Assembly: GCF_012849375.1 (NCBI RefSeq)
Contig: NZ_CP051684.1
Location: forward strand, 6,386,001-6,450,000
Length of the DNA stretch: 64,000 bases
DNA from: Duganella dendranthematis
GTDB taxonomy: Bacteria > Pseudomonadota > Gammaproteobacteria > Burkholderiales > Burkholderiaceae_D
Direction: 5' to 3'
This document shows positions 33,977 to 44,243 of this stretch, piece by piece (positions within the stretch are counted from its first letter, which is position 1; each line of letters begins with the position of its first letter). The position numbers and the translations under genes are program-made. The notes under the pieces are model-generated. The model was not told where the DNA came from and searched no databases. It worked only from the letters and a program-made list of their open reading frames with translations.

Positions 33977-35665
33977 TTAGAATTCTTCCCACTCGTTGCT
34001 CGACGCAGCGGCAGCTTTCAATCTTTGCGGTGCCGGCTTGGGCGCTGGCTTGGCGCGAGGGGCTTTCGGCAGCGATGTCACCGTGGCGACAGTCCGCGCG
34101 GCCGGTGGCGCATATGTACTGTTGATGCGGAACGCACTCACCACCTCTTCCAGCTTGTCCGCCTGATCGCGCAGCGTGGCTGCTGCGGCGGCGGTCTGCT
34201 CGACCAGCGCGGCATTCTGCTGGGTGGTCTGGTCCATCTCCGTCACAGCGCGGTGCACTTGCGAGATGCCGTCGTTCTGCTCCTGCGTGGCGGCGCTGAT
34301 TTCGCCGACGATGTCGGTCACCTGCTTAATGCTGGCCACCACTTCGTGCATCGTCGATCCGGCCTGCTCCACCAGCTTGGTGCCCGAACCAACCTTCTCG
34401 ACCGAATCATCAATCAGCGCCTTGATCTCTTTGGCCGCCGCCGCCGAGCGCTGCGCCAGGTTCCGCACTTCAGTGGCGACGACCGCAAAGCCACGTCCCT
34501 GCTCACCGGCGCGGGCCGCTTCCACCGCCGCATTCAGCGCCAGGATATTGGTCTGGAACGCGATACCGTCAATCACCGAAATAATATCCACGATCTTGCG
34601 CGACGATTCATTAATGGAACCCATGGTCACCACCACTTGCTCCACCACCGCGCCGCCCTGCGTCGCCACTTCGGACGCCGAACGCGCCAGCTGGTTCGCC
34701 TGACGCGCGTTGTCCGCATTCTGGCCGACGGTGGACGTCAGCTGCTCCATGCTGGCCGCTGTTTCTTCCAGCGCCGCCGCTTGCGACGAAGTGCGCTGCG
34801 ACAGGTCGCCGGTGCCCGATGCAATCTGCTGCGACGCCGCGCCAACTGCGCTGGTGGACGCGCGCACTGTGTCAATCACGCCCGCAATCTGCTCCAGCAG
34901 CTTGTTGAACGCCACGGCCGTATGGCCGATTTCGTCCATGCGCTCAACGCGGATTTGTTTGGTCAGGTCCAGCGACTGGCTCACATCTTCCAGCGTGCCG
35001 CGAATCGAGGCCAGGCTGCTGCGAATGGTGGTGTACAGCTGCCATGCCAGCACGCCGGTCACAATCACCGCCAGCACAATCACCGTCACCAGCAGGCGGA
35101 AGGCGAAGTCGTATGCCGCCACACTCTCGGCGCGCACATCGTCACTCAGCTTGTTGTTGTAGGCGAGATGGTCATCGAAGGCTTTTTTTAGCGCGCCTGC
35201 TGACGTGGCGAGCGGCGTACCGGCTTGCAGCGTGGCGCGCACGCCGTCCATATCGCCCGCATGCGCCGCAGCAAGGAAGGGCACCAGCGCCTGGCGGTAG
35301 GCGGCCATCGCCGCCTTGTCAGCGACCAGCATCTTGCGGTCGGTGTCGTCAAAGACCCGTTCCTTTTCGTAGCTGGCCATCACCTCGTCAAACTTGGTGT
35401 GCGCGTCGTTGTAGGCTTTATCCAGCGCGGTTTTATCGGCCAGATTGGAGAATACCGACAGGCGATAGCCGGCCAGACGCGAGTCGGCCATATAACCCTT
35501 GGCCATGTTCAGGCTGGCGATGCTGGGAATCAGGCGCGTCTGCACCATATCCAGTCGCTGCTGCGCCTTGGACAGTTGCGTCAGGCCGGCGACGCCGACA
35601 AAGATCAGCGCCGCTAGCGCCAGCGACAGAGTAAGTATCAAACGCTTCGTAATTGTCATTGCCAT
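33977..35665 (-). CDS. Methyl-accepting chemotaxis protein
   Basis: A 562-residue transmembrane receptor. TM1 is at about 8-30 and TM2 at about 180-205, enclosing a helical periplasmic sensor of the four-helix-bundle type ([21 protein letters not shown] onwards). A HAMP domain follows (to about 260), then the signalling domain with the hairpin tip [24 protein letters not shown]. The C terminus is NEWEEF after a proline/alanine-rich linker, matching the pentapeptide tether for CheR/CheB. The start at 35665 or 35659 is uncertain because several ATG codons follow a weak GGGA. Ligand unknown. It is monocistronic with a strong terminator. Confidence 0.93.
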   Translation of the reverse strand: MAMTITKRLILTLSLALAALIFVGVAGLTQLSKAQQRLDMVQTRLIPSIASLNMAKGYMADSRLAGYRLSVFSNLADKTALDKAYNDAHTKFDEVMASYEKERVFDDTDRKMLVADKAAMAAYRQALVPFLAAAHAGDMDGVRATLQAGTPLATSAGALKKAFDDHLAYNNKLSDDVRAESVAAYDFAFRLLVTVIVLAVIVTGVLAWQLYTTIRSSLASIRGTLEDVSQSLDLTKQIRVERMDEIGHTAVAFNKLLEQIAGVIDTVRASTSAVGAASQQIASGTGDLSQRTSSQAAALEETAASMEQLTSTVGQNADNARQANQLARSASEVATQGGAVVEQVVVTMGSINESSRKIVDIISVIDGIAFQTNILALNAAVEAARAGEQGRGFAVVATEVRNLAQRSAAAAKEIKALIDDSVEKVGSGTKLVEQAGSTMHEVVASIKQVTDIVGEISAATQEQNDGISQVHRAVTEMDQTTQQNAALVEQTAAAAATLRDQADKLEEVVSAFRINSTYAPPAARTVATVTSLPKAPRAKPAPKPAPQRLKAAAASSNEWEEF

Positions 35666-35738
35666 TTTCCCAAGTTCGGTTAACCAAACATAACAGGACA
35701 ATTATGCTGCATTGCAACTTAACTTGCAATATGACAAT

Positions 35739-37892
35739 TCATTTTTGAAGCACTTTGAAGCCGTGTGTACCATCTTTGCCCAACTGCGACACCAGTCCAA
35801 ACTCCCAATCTAGGTAGGCCTGCATGGCCTCCGCGCGGTTGTCCGTGCCTTCGTAGGGTCGGCGATAACGGTCAATCAGCGGTGACGCCAATCGCGTGGC
35901 GCAGGCTTCCACCGGCTTCCCGGCCGCCTGCCAGGCAGCCGTACCGCCAGTCAGCACAAGCACCGGCAGCCTTGTCAGCGCCTTGAGGTCGGCGGCGACA
36001 TAGCGCGCCAGCAGGCTGCTGCCGCATGTAAGCACGTAGCGCTGCACGCCGTCCGGCAGTTGCGCCAGCGCCGCAGCCAATTGAGAGCGTAAGGCGAACC
36101 AGGCGCCGGGAATATGTCGCTTCTGGTAGTTCACGCCAGAGGTGAAGTCCAGTACCGCCACCTGCTGCGGCGCAGTATCCAACCACTCGGCCAGCGTCTC
36201 GACGCTGACTTCTTCCACCGCTGGATGCGGCGGCAGCTCGTCCTTCCACGCGCCGGCGACGCTGAAGTCAGCCGGCTGCAAGCCATCGACCACATACACG
36301 TCGTTGTTCATCTGCTTGAGCCAGTGCGCGGTGAGGTTGGCGCGCACGCCGTCGCTATCGGCCAGCACGATGCGTGCGCCGCGCACCGGCGCGAATTGTT
36401 CGGTTTCCTGCACCAGCTGCCCGCCCGGCGCGTTGCGGAAGTACGGTAACCTGCCGTCGCCATACTCGCCGGGACTGCGCACGTCGAAGAAGTAGTTAGT
36501 GCGCGCACGGTCCGCATGCAGTTCTGCCAGCTGCTCGCGACCCAGTCGCGGCACGCCGGCGCGGTCGGCCAGCGCGCGCGCATCTTGCGCCGCCGTCTGC
36601 CGGTTGGCCTCCGACGCCGGCGGATAGCTGCGCGACTGGCCATGTTCCAGCTGCTGCTGCGCCAGCGTCCAGCCGATGGTGCCGTTGCGCAGCGCGGACA
36701 CCGGATTCGGCACGCCGGCATTAATTAACGACTGCGTGCCGATGATGCTGCGCGTGCGTCCGGCGCAGTTGACGATGATCCGAGTCGACGGGTCTGGCGC
36801 CAGTTCGCGCGCGCGCAAGGCCAGCTCCGCGCCCGGCACGCTGATGCTGCCTGGGATGCTCATGGTCTGGTATTCGTCGTAGCGGCGCGCATCAAGGATG
36901 ACGATGTTCTCGCCATTGTCGATCAGCGCTTTCACCTCAGGCGCGGACAGCGATGGCGTGTGCCGCTCGTGCTCCACCAGTTCGCCGAAGGATTTGCTTG
37001 GCACATTCACATCACGGAAAAGTTCACCACCGGCGGCGCGCCAGCCGGCGATGCCGCCGTCGAGCAGCGCCACATTGGTGTAGCCCAGTTGGCGCAGCCG
37101 CAGCGCGGATGGCAGCGCCAGTCCTTCGCCATCGTCCAGCACCACAATCGGCGCATCGCGGCGCGGCAGCTTGGTGTAGGCGTCGACTTCGATGCGGCCG
37201 TAAGGGAAATTGGCGGCGAAGAGCGGATGCTCTTGCGCGTGCGGGTCCTCTTCGCGCACGTCCAGCAACGCGATCTCTCGGCCCGCCAGCAGCTCCGCCC
37301 TCACCTGCTCGTAGCTCCGCAGCGGAATCTGCGGCGTATAGCCGGAGCGGAACGGCTTGACCTGTCCGTCCAGTGTAAACACGTGGCGATCGACCTCGCC
37401 GATATCCGCGCCGTAGACGTGTATGCCGATCGATACGCGGTCGGCATAGGCATTGTAGACCTGATGGATATCGCCCAGCGTCGGCGACACCGCAACCACG
37501 GTGCCGGCTTCCAGCCGTTGCGGCTCGCCATGACGCTCCAGCGTGCCGTCCGCGTTGCGGCGGAAGTCGTGCGAAATCTCGGCGCCGCGCAGCAGGCCAA
37601 TCAAGCCCCATACGGTGTGGTCGTGTATCGGCGTTGATTGTCCCGGTCCCCAGACAAAGCTGACTACTGAAAACCGCGCCGCCGGATCGCGATACAGCAG
37701 ATACTGCCGATAAAACTGCGGATCCGGTACGGCGGCTTGCGCCGGCAGCCAGTCGTCATGGGCAATCAGCTCGCGCAATGCGGCCGAGCCTTGCTCGACA
37801 AGCTGTGCTTCGTCCTGGCCAATCAAGGCTTCCAGCTGACTGACGAAATGCCGCAGTCGCGGCGGCAGATCGGATTGTAATACTTCGCTCAT
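35739..37892 (-). CDS. Cysteine-dioxygenase-like cupin fused to four rhodanese domains
   Basis: A 717-residue fusion. Residues 1-180 form a thiol-dioxygenase cupin with metal ligands His90, His92 (TPIHDHTVWG) and His143 (GDIHQVYN). Four rhodanese domains follow, roughly 192-295, 312-410, 448-545 and 562-660. Domains 2 and 4 keep the catalytic cysteine, Cys376 (VNCAGRTRS) and Cys623 (LTCGSSL); domains 1 and 3 have Asp254 and Asp512 at that position and are presumably inactive. The protein would oxidise a thiol such as cysteine or mercaptopropionate and pass sulfane sulfur. No signal peptide: cytosolic. It is the last gene of the sulfonate operon, 12 bp after the monooxygenase gene. Confidence 0.9.
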   Translation of the reverse strand: MSEVLQSDLPPRLRHFVSQLEALIGQDEAQLVEQGSAALRELIAHDDWLPAQAAVPDPQFYRQYLLYRDPAARFSVVSFVWGPGQSTPIHDHTVWGLIGLLRGAEISHDFRRNADGTLERHGEPQRLEAGTVVAVSPTLGDIHQVYNAYADRVSIGIHVYGADIGEVDRHVFTLDGQVKPFRSGYTPQIPLRSYEQVRAELLAGREIALLDVREEDPHAQEHPLFAANFPYGRIEVDAYTKLPRRDAPIVVLDDGEGLALPSALRLRQLGYTNVALLDGGIAGWRAAGGELFRDVNVPSKSFGELVEHERHTPSLSAPEVKALIDNGENIVILDARRYDEYQTMSIPGSISVPGAELALRARELAPDPSTRIIVNCAGRTRSIIGTQSLINAGVPNPVSALRNGTIGWTLAQQQLEHGQSRSYPPASEANRQTAAQDARALADRAGVPRLGREQLAELHADRARTNYFFDVRSPGEYGDGRLPYFRNAPGGQLVQETEQFAPVRGARIVLADSDGVRANLTAHWLKQMNNDVYVVDGLQPADFSVAGAWKDELPPHPAVEEVSVETLAEWLDTAPQQVAVLDFTSGVNYQKRHIPGAWFALRSQLAAALAQLPDGVQRYVLTCGSSLLARYVAADLKALTRLPVLVLTGGTAAWQAAGKPVEACATRLASPLIDRYRRPYEGTDNRAEAMQAYLDWEFGLVSQLGKDGTHGFKVLQK

Positions 37893-37904
37893 CTTGCTTC
37901 CTCC

Positions 37905-39233
37905 TTACGCAGCCTGGCGGCGTGCGGCGGTGTTGCGGTTTTCCGGCACGTCCAGGCCCAGATTACCACGTAAGGTATGGTGTTCGTACTCCCGGCGGAA
38001 CAGGCCGCGCTCTTGCAGAACCGGCACGACTTCGCTGACAAACGCGTCCAGCTGGCGCGGCAGCGATTCAAACAAAATGAAACCATCGGCTGCGCCGGCC
38101 TCAAACCAGCGCTGGATGGCATCCGCCACCTGCACGCCGGTGCCGACGAATTCGCGGCGCGGGCTGGCGTAGCGCAGCGCTGTCTCGCGCAGCGTCAGGT
38201 TTTCTTCGCGCGCGGTGCGGATGATGCGCTCGGAGGAGCTGCGGTTGCTTTCGGCGCCATAGTGGCCGATGTCCGGGAACGGGCCGTCCAGCGGGTACTG
38301 CGTCAGGTCATGCTCGTTGAAGGAACGGGCCAACGCCACCAGCGCGTCGTCCACGCGGATCAGGCTTACTGCTTCCTGGAACAGGCGCTCTACCTCTTCC
38401 TCGTTGCGGCCGACGATGGCGCGCAGCGCCGGCAGCACGTTCAGGCGTTCCGGCGCGCGGCCAAAGGCGGCGGCACGGCGCTTGATATCGGCATAATAAG
38501 CTTGTGACGCTTCAAACGACGAGTTCTCGGTGAAGAAGGCGTCTGCATAGCGGGCCGAGAAATTGCGGCCGTCTTCCGAGGCGCCGGCCTGGAAGATCAC
38601 CGGCTGTCCTTGCGGCGAACGGCTGATGTTGAGCGGGCCGCGCACCGAAAAGAAGTCGCCCTTGTGGTTGAGCGTATGCAGCTTGGACGGGTCGAAGAAC
38701 TGGCCGCTGGCTTTGTCGCGCGTGAGCGCATCGTCTTCCCACGAGTCCCACAGGCCCTGCACGGTTTCCAGGTGTTCGGCGGCGATGCGGTAGCGGACTT
38801 CGTGTGGCGGGTGCGTCGGTTTGCCGTAGTTGTCGGCGCTGCCGGACAGCCAGGACGTGACCACGTTCCAGCCCGCGCGGCCTTTGCTGATATGGTCCAG
38901 CGACGCGAACTGGCGCGCCACGGTGTATGGTTCGCTGTAGCTGACGGTGAGCGTGCCCACCAGACCGATGTTCTGCGTGGCAGTGGCCAGAGCGGACAAG
39001 ATGGTCAGCGGCTCGAAGCGGTTCAGGTAGTGCGGGCTGGATTTTTCGGTAATGTGCACACTGTCCGCCACGAACAGAAAGTCGAACTTGGCCTGCTCCG
39101 CCAGTTTGGCCTGGCGCAGGTAGAAGTCGATGTTGGTGCTGGCCGTGGGGTCGGCATCCGGATGCCGCCAATCGCCCCAGCCGGGGCCAACGCCGTGCAG
39201 GATAAAGCCGAGTTTCAGTTGTCGAGTGCTCAT
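37905..39233 (-). CDS. NtaA/DszA/SnaA-family FMN-dependent monooxygenase
   Basis: A 442-residue luciferase-like flavin monooxygenase using FMNH2 from a separate reductase. Family markers are the opening [61 protein letters not shown], and [25 protein letters not shown]. Relatives cleave C-N or C-S bonds of xenobiotics (nitrilotriacetate, dibenzothiophene sulfone, sulfones). In this operon a desulfurising role is likely. It lies 23 bp after one binding-protein gene and 12 bp before the dioxygenase-rhodanese gene. Confidence 0.9.
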   Translation of the reverse strand: MSTRQLKLGFILHGVGPGWGDWRHPDADPTASTNIDFYLRQAKLAEQAKFDFLFVADSVHITEKSSPHYLNRFEPLTILSALATATQNIGLVGTLTVSYSEPYTVARQFASLDHISKGRAGWNVVTSWLSGSADNYGKPTHPPHEVRYRIAAEHLETVQGLWDSWEDDALTRDKASGQFFDPSKLHTLNHKGDFFSVRGPLNISRSPQGQPVIFQAGASEDGRNFSARYADAFFTENSSFEASQAYYADIKRRAAAFGRAPERLNVLPALRAIVGRNEEEVERLFQEAVSLIRVDDALVALARSFNEHDLTQYPLDGPFPDIGHYGAESNRSSSERIIRTAREENLTLRETALRYASPRREFVGTGVQVADAIQRWFEAGAADGFILFESLPRQLDAFVSEVVPVLQERGLFRREYEHHTLRGNLGLDVPENRNTAARRQAA

Positions 39234-39256
39234 GGTGATGCTCCTTGTATGTAGGG

Positions 39257-40288
39257 TCAGGCGGGATAGAACAGGCTGGGGTCTGCCAGCTTGCTCGCGT
39301 CTACCCGGCGCGGGAATAATTTGGCTTCGTAGAAGGTGTCTGCGACTTCCTGCAGCTGGCGGACAATTTCACTGTCCACTGCGCGCAGTTGCGGCTTGTC
39401 GCGGCTGACGGCCAGCTTGGCTACGTCGGGCGGCAGGCCTGTCAGCCGCTGGAATACTTCGCCGTACTCCTTGGGATGGGCATTGGCCCAGACGTTCGAT
39501 TGCGCCAGCCGTTGCAGCACGTCCGCCAATGCGGCGCGCTTGCCGGGATCGGACAGCGCGGCGTCCGAAGCGGCAATGACACCGATCCCGGAATTGATGC
39601 CAACGCCATTACGCAGCACGCGCCCGCCGCGTATCTCGGCGGCCGCCTGGTAGGTGCCGAAGGTGGCCCATGCCTCGATCTTCCCGCTGGAGAAAGCGAC
39701 GGCGGCGTCGCTCGGCAGGAGGAAACCGGTGGTGACGTCTTGCGGCTTGAGGCCCGCTTCGCGCAACGCGCCAAACAATAGGAAGTGCGCTACGCTGCCA
39801 CGGGCGGAAGAGACGATGACATTGCGGCCTTTGAGGTCGGCCACGGTCTTGATCGGCGAATCCGGCGGCACCAGGATGGCGACGCTGACCGGCGAGGAGA
39901 CGCTGGCCGCCACCACCTTGACGCGCGCGCCACCGGCGGCTGCCGCCAGGGCTGGCGTGTCGGCCGCCATGGCGGTATCGACGTCGCCGGAGACCACCGC
40001 CTCAAACAACGGCGCCGCGCCCTGGAAGCTGGCCCATTGGATCTTGTACGGCACGTCTTTCAACACGCCAGCCGCTTCAGCCTTGGTCTGAAGCAGGCGG
40101 ACCTGGTCACCCAGTACCAGCGTGACCTTGGACAGGTCGGGCGGTACGCCAGCGTCGGCGGCGCCCTGCCCAGCGGTACCGGCACCAGCCGACGCGCCGG
40201 CGCCGCCCTTGCCGCAAGCACCCAGCAATGCCGCCGCTGGCAGCATCGCCAGCAGCCGACGACGGATTACATCCGGATCAGAAGGCAT
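39257..40288 (-). CDS. SsuA-like sulfonate-binding lipoprotein
   Basis: A 343-residue ABC substrate-binding protein. The leader ends in a lipobox (AALLGAC), so the mature protein should be anchored by lipid after a glycine/alanine-rich linker. The binding domain resembles SsuA/Tau[39 protein letters not shown] and [41 protein letters not shown]. It would hand an aliphatic sulfonate to the SsuBC system encoded upstream. Its start overlaps the end of the TonB receptor gene by 11 bp. Confidence 0.9.
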   Translation of the reverse strand: MPSDPDVIRRRLLAMLPAAALLGACGKGGAGASAGAGTAGQGAADAGVPPDLSKVTLVLGDQVRLLQTKAEAAGVLKDVPYKIQWASFQGAAPLFEAVVSGDVDTAMAADTPALAAAAGGARVKVVAASVSSPVSVAILVPPDSPIKTVADLKGRNVIVSSARGSVAHFLLFGALREAGLKPQDVTTGFLLPSDAAVAFSSGKIEAWATFGTYQAAAEIRGGRVLRNGVGINSGIGVIAASDAALSDPGKRAALADVLQRLAQSNVWANAHPKEYGEVFQRLTGLPPDVAKLAVSRDKPQLRAVDSEIVRQLQEVADTFYEAKLFPRRVDASKLADPSLFYPA

Positions 40289-42767
40289 ACGTCACCTTGC
40301 CGTAGTAGTACGCACCGCTCGGCGCAAACGGAGCCGGGCCGTACACAAAGCTATTGCCGCCGGAGTTGGCATCGCCCGGTCCATTCTTGTCCGGCTTGGT
40401 GTTAAATACGTTGGCCGCGCCAACCACCAGTTTGAGCTTTTTGTTTATCGCATAACTCACGTCCAGATCCGTCAGCCACTTTGCGCCGAAGTGATAATCC
40501 TGTGCGCGATTCGCGGTGGTCTGCCACGTGTAAGAGTCATAGCGAGTGGTCTGCACATTGGCCTCAAAATCACCGAGGAACCAACGCGCCGACAATATCA
40601 GTTTGGTCTTGGGCGTCGCACTCAAATCACCGATACCGCCGCCCGCCGAATAGCCGAACCATACCGAACTGCCGCCCGTGTTCGCACCCAGCGCCGTAAT
40701 CTGCGACGGCGTCGCATTGATGCGCGTGACAGTGGTCTTGTTCCAGTTTAGCGCCCCGCCCCATCGCACCAGCCCATAGGCGCCATAGTCGCTGGTAATG
40801 TCAGCCACCAGATCGGCACCGCGCGTGCGCGTATCAACCGCATTGGCGAAATACTGTACCCATTCCGTGCCAGTCAGCCCCGCCGCAATCAGTGTCGGTG
40901 CAAACGCCGGACCAAACATATAACCAGTGCGGACGATGCGGTCCTTCACCTTGACCTGATAGCCGTCCAGCGTCACATTGATGTTATCCGCAGGCTTGAG
41001 CACCAGCCCCAGGCCAAAGTTGACCGACTTCTCCGGGTCCAGATCGCGCGCGCCGAATTTGTGCGCCAGCTCGGAATCGTTGCGCAGCAGCTTGGACAAA
41101 CTCGGCTCCACCACACCCGTCACCGGATTGATATTGGTGCGGTTGTCGGTTTGCGAATAACCGGTCTGCGTCAACGAAGGCGCGCGGAAGCCGCTACCCA
41201 CCGTACCGCGTATTGCTACCTTCGGCGAAAAATCATAACGGCTATTGATCTTGCCGCTGGCCGTGTTACCGGCACTGTCGTTGTAATGTTCAATGCGCAC
41301 CGCGCCATCGACAAACCAGTCCGCGACCGGATAGAAGCCAAGGTCGTTGTATACCGCCAGCACCGTGCGGCGGATACTGGTCGCATCCGCAGGCGATAAC
41401 GCCACGCCGGCCTGCGCACCCACCGCCGCCGGCTTGCCGACGTTAGGATTGCCTTCCTGATCGCCGGTCTTGAAGACATAGCCGCCATTGATATAGCCCA
41501 GCGGATCGCCGGCGAAAGTCGAGAAGCGCTCAACCCGCTGCTCCAATCCCCACGACCATTGCAGCGGCTTTTTCCAGCCGATATCCACCGCGTGCGTAAA
41601 GTCCTCGTTGGTGGTCCACTGCTCGAACTGATAGGTGGCCAGGTTGTCGAAACTGGTCGGCGAGGTTGGGCCCAGCGATGGATTCAGCGTCAGATTGCTG
41701 TACTGGCGAGCGCGATTCTTGCCGTAGCCGGAGCTGATATCCCAATTCCAGCCCGAGGTCTTACCGCGCGCGCCGATGTTCAGCTGATAATCGAAGGCGC
41801 TCATATTATTGATCGCGAAATACCCGTCCGGGAAAATCTGCGCGATGGTCGCCAACCCGTTTGGACGGCGGAAGTTATTGCCCGCCACAGTGTTGCGCGT
41901 GCCGGCCGTGCCGAAAGCATACAGCGTGATATCGGCGTTGTACGGCTTCTCCGCATTGAAAGCCAGATCGTAAGCCTCGATACCCGGATCACCGTTATGC
42001 GCGCCGTCGCGGTTCCAGGTCGCGTTCTTCGGATTGGAGGCCGGCGAATATGCCACCAGATTTGTCGATGGGAAGTTATACCAGGCCTGCCCGCGCTTCC
42101 GCGCCGCCGCGGCGATATGCAGGAAACCATCGTCGCCAAGCGCGAAGCCGGCATCGCCTTCAATCTTCTTGCTCGACAGGTCGCCATCGCCCTCTTTCAG
42201 CTTGCCGTAGCTGGCCGAGATTTCGCCGCCATGGTTGCCGGTCTTGAGAATGACGTTGACCACGCCCGCCACCGCATCCGAGCCGTATTGGGCCGCCGCG
42301 CTATCCTTCAGCACCTCGATATGATCGATGGCGCTGAGCGGAATGGTATCGAGGTCGATGGCGTTCACGCCGCTGGTGTCGCCACCGCCGTTGGTCAGCA
42401 ACGCGCTGTTATGACGGCGCTTGCCGTTCACCAGCACCAGCGTGTAGGCCGGTCCGAGACCGCGATTGCTCACCGGTCGCACCACCGAGTTCACGCCCGC
42501 TTGGTTGGTACCGAAGTTAAAGGACGGCAGCAGGCGCGCCAGCGCCTCGGCCAGTTCCGCGCGGCCGGTGTGGATCAATTGTTCGCCGCTGATCACGTCA
42601 ATCGGCGCCGGGCTGTCCGCCACGGTACGGGCCTCGCCGCGCACGCCGGTGGTCACCACCACGTCCTGCACCTGGCCCACGCTGGTCTGCGCCAGCGCTG
42701 GTACGCCGATAGCCATCAGCGCCAGGCTCAATGGCGTCAATGCGATCTTCTTGGAATAATGCTGCAT
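40278..42767 (-). CDS. TonB-dependent receptor of the sulfonate operon
   Basis: An 829-residue outer-membrane receptor with signal peptide (LTPLSLALMAIGVPALA), TonB-box-like QDVVVTTGVR, plug motifs LVLVNGKRRHNSALLT and IDHIEVLKDSAAAQYGSDAVAGVVNVILK, and a barrel ending in TYAF. It is similar throughout its plug to the receptor at 52853, with which it shares the NGKRRH...AAQYGSDA signature. Because TonB, ExbB and ExbD are encoded in the same operon, it probably imports an organosulfur compound too large or dilute for porins. It follows a binding-protein gene by 37 bp. Confidence 0.92.
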   Translation of the reverse strand: MQHYSKKIALTPLSLALMAIGVPALAQTSVGQVQDVVVTTGVRGEARTVADSPAPIDVISGEQLIHTGRAELAEALARLLPSFNFGTNQAGVNSVVRPVSNRGLGPAYTLVLVNGKRRHNSALLTNGGGDTSGVNAIDLDTIPLSAIDHIEVLKDSAAAQYGSDAVAGVVNVILKTGNHGGEISASYGKLKEGDGDLSSKKIEGDAGFALGDDGFLHIAAAARKRGQAWYNFPSTNLVAYSPASNPKNATWNRDGAHNGDPGIEAYDLAFNAEKPYNADITLYAFGTAGTRNTVAGNNFRRPNGLATIAQIFPDGYFAINNMSAFDYQLNIGARGKTSGWNWDISSGYGKNRARQYSNLTLNPSLGPTSPTSFDNLATYQFEQWTTNEDFTHAVDIGWKKPLQWSWGLEQRVERFSTFAGDPLGYINGGYVFKTGDQEGNPNVGKPAAVGAQAGVALSPADATSIRRTVLAVYNDLGFYPVADWFVDGAVRIEHYNDSAGNTASGKINSRYDFSPKVAIRGTVGSGFRAPSLTQTGYSQTDNRTNINPVTGVVEPSLSKLLRNDSELAHKFGARDLDPEKSVNFGLGLVLKPADNINVTLDGYQVKVKDRIVRTGYMFGPAFAPTLIAAGLTGTEWVQYFANAVDTRTRGADLVADITSDYGAYGLVRWGGALNWNKTTVTRINATPSQITALGANTGGSSVWFGYSAGGGIGDLSATPKTKLILSARWFLGDFEANVQTTRYDSYTWQTTANRAQDYHFGAKWLTDLDVSYAINKKLKLVVGAANVFNTKPDKNGPGDANSGGNSFVYGPAPFAPSGAYYYGKVTYAF

Positions 42768-42804
42768 GCCTTTTCTTCCTCTCTGTTATTACCAGCTCAA
42801 ATTT

Positions 42805-43797
42805 TCAGGTCAAATATTTAGCGAAACTGTGATCCCAGATCGGACGCACGTCGACGCGCCGGCCCAGCAGGCCCGCGTCGGCAAATACGTCCGCGACTCT
42901 TTGTTGTGATTTGATGGCCGCATCGTCCACCGCGATCAATTTGAATGGTTCGCTGCGGTTCTTCACCTGATTCAGGAAGAACTGCGCCGGCACGCCTGCA
43001 ATCTGGCCGCTTTTGGCGGCCCACTTTTCCGGATTGTTGTTGATCCAGTCGTAGACTTTGGACACGCGTTGCAGGTAGTCGCCCACCGCCTGATGCTTGG
43101 CCGGATCGGCAATTGCCTGCGTCGACGCGCTGATGACGTAGTTACCGGACAGGTAGCCCTTCGCCGTGCGCAGCACGCGCGCGCCCTGGCTCTTGGCAAA
43201 TTCCACCACCAGCCCGTAGATAATCCAGGCATCCAGCTGGCCGCTCTTGAAGGCGGCCAGTCCGTCCGGCGGCGGCAGCGCCACCGGCTGGATGTCCTTG
43301 ATCGTCAGGCCGTTCTCCTTCAGCAGCTGGAGCAGGAAGTAATGCGAGGTGGTGGAACGCACATAGCCAATCCGCTTGCCCTTGAACTGCGACGGGTCGC
43401 TAATGGTCGAATTCTTCGGCACCAGCACCACCTGGTTATTCACATCGCCACGCAGCACCGCAATCACCTTCAGCGGCGCCGCGCTGGCCGCCGCGAAAAT
43501 CGGCGGAATCTCGCTCATGCCGCCGAAATCCAGCGTCCCGGAAGACATGGCTTCCACGATCAGGTTCCCGCCCGAGAATTCCGCCACGGCGGTTTTGTAC
43601 GGGATGTCGGCCACACCGGCTTCGTTAAAGTAGTAGCTGTCGCCGCCCTTGTAGGTGCCGATGCGCAGCGTGGTGTCGCGCAGTTGCGCCGCTGCGGCGC
43701 GGGTAGCGTTGCTCCAGCTGGCCACCAATACGGCCATGGCTGCGCCTTTTTTCAGAAATTGACGACGAGCGCCGCCCTTCGAAATCATCGAATCCAT
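42805..43797 (-). CDS. SsuA-like sulfonate-binding protein (Tat-type leader)
   Basis: A 330-residue ABC substrate-binding protein. The leader GGARRQFLKKGAAMAVLVASW fits a twin-arginine signal, unusual among SsuA proteins, and suggests folding or cofactor binding before export. The core matches aliphatic sulfonate binders: AVAEFSGGNLIVEAMSSGTLDFGGMSEIPP, GYVRSTTSHYFLLQLLKENGL and LPPPDGLAAFKSGQLDAWIIYG. ATG 43797 is chosen because of the Tat motif position and a purine-rich site upstream. It lies 22 bp after exbD. Confidence 0.9.
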   Translation of the reverse strand: MDSMISKGGARRQFLKKGAAMAVLVASWSNATRAAAAQLRDTTLRIGTYKGGDSYYFNEAGVADIPYKTAVAEFSGGNLIVEAMSSGTLDFGGMSEIPPIFAAASAAPLKVIAVLRGDVNNQVVLVPKNSTISDPSQFKGKRIGYVRSTTSHYFLLQLLKENGLTIKDIQPVALPPPDGLAAFKSGQLDAWIIYGLVVEFAKSQGARVLRTAKGYLSGNYVISASTQAIADPAKHQAVGDYLQRVSKVYDWINNNPEKWAAKSGQIAGVPAQFFLNQVKNRSEPFKLIAVDDAAIKSQQRVADVFADAGLLGRRVDVRPIWDHSFAKYLT

Positions 43798-43819
43798 CTT
43801 CCAACCTTTAATCAGTGAG

Positions 43820-44242
43820 TTATTGCGAGGGCTGTTCCGACACCAACGCGATGCGGGCGTAACCGGCATCATTCAGGGCGCCCATGGTCTTGACGATGCG
43901 GCCGTAGGCCAGCGCCTGGTCGCCGCGCAGGTGAATGCGGCGCTCCTTGTCGCCATCGGCCTCCTTCGCCATCAGCGGCGGCAGGGTCTCCGGCGTGGCG
44001 GCGGTCTGGTTGACGTAGACGGTGCCTTCGGCGTTGATACTGACGACGATCGGCGGCTTCGGCTCTTGCAGCGGCTTGGCGTTCGATGTCGGCAAATCGA
44101 CCTTGACGCCGGCGGTCATCATCGGCGCTGCAACCATGAACACAATCAGCAGTACCAGCATCACATCCACCAGCGGCGTCACGTTAATATCGCTAACCGG
44201 CGTCGGACGCGTGGCAGGACCGGAAGAGAGACGCACGCCCAT
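43820..44242 (-). CDS. exbD: ExbD/TolR family energy-transducing protein
   Basis: A 140-residue protein with one transmembrane helix (VDVMLVLLIVFMVAAPMM, about 25-42) whose conserved aspartate (INVTPLVDVMLVLL, Asp26) is the proton-carrying residue of the family. The periplasmic domain follows with AEGTVYVNQ and HLRGDQALAYGRIVKTMGALNDAGY. With ExbB and TonB it forms the motor that powers outer-membrane receptors. It starts 1 bp after the exbB stop. Confidence 0.93.
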   Translation of the reverse strand: MGVRLSSGPATRPTPVSDINVTPLVDVMLVLLIVFMVAAPMMTAGVKVDLPTSNAKPLQEPKPPIVVSINAEGTVYVNQTAATPETLPPLMAKEADGDKERRIHLRGDQALAYGRIVKTMGALNDAGYARIALVSEQPSQ

Positions 44243-44243
44243 A

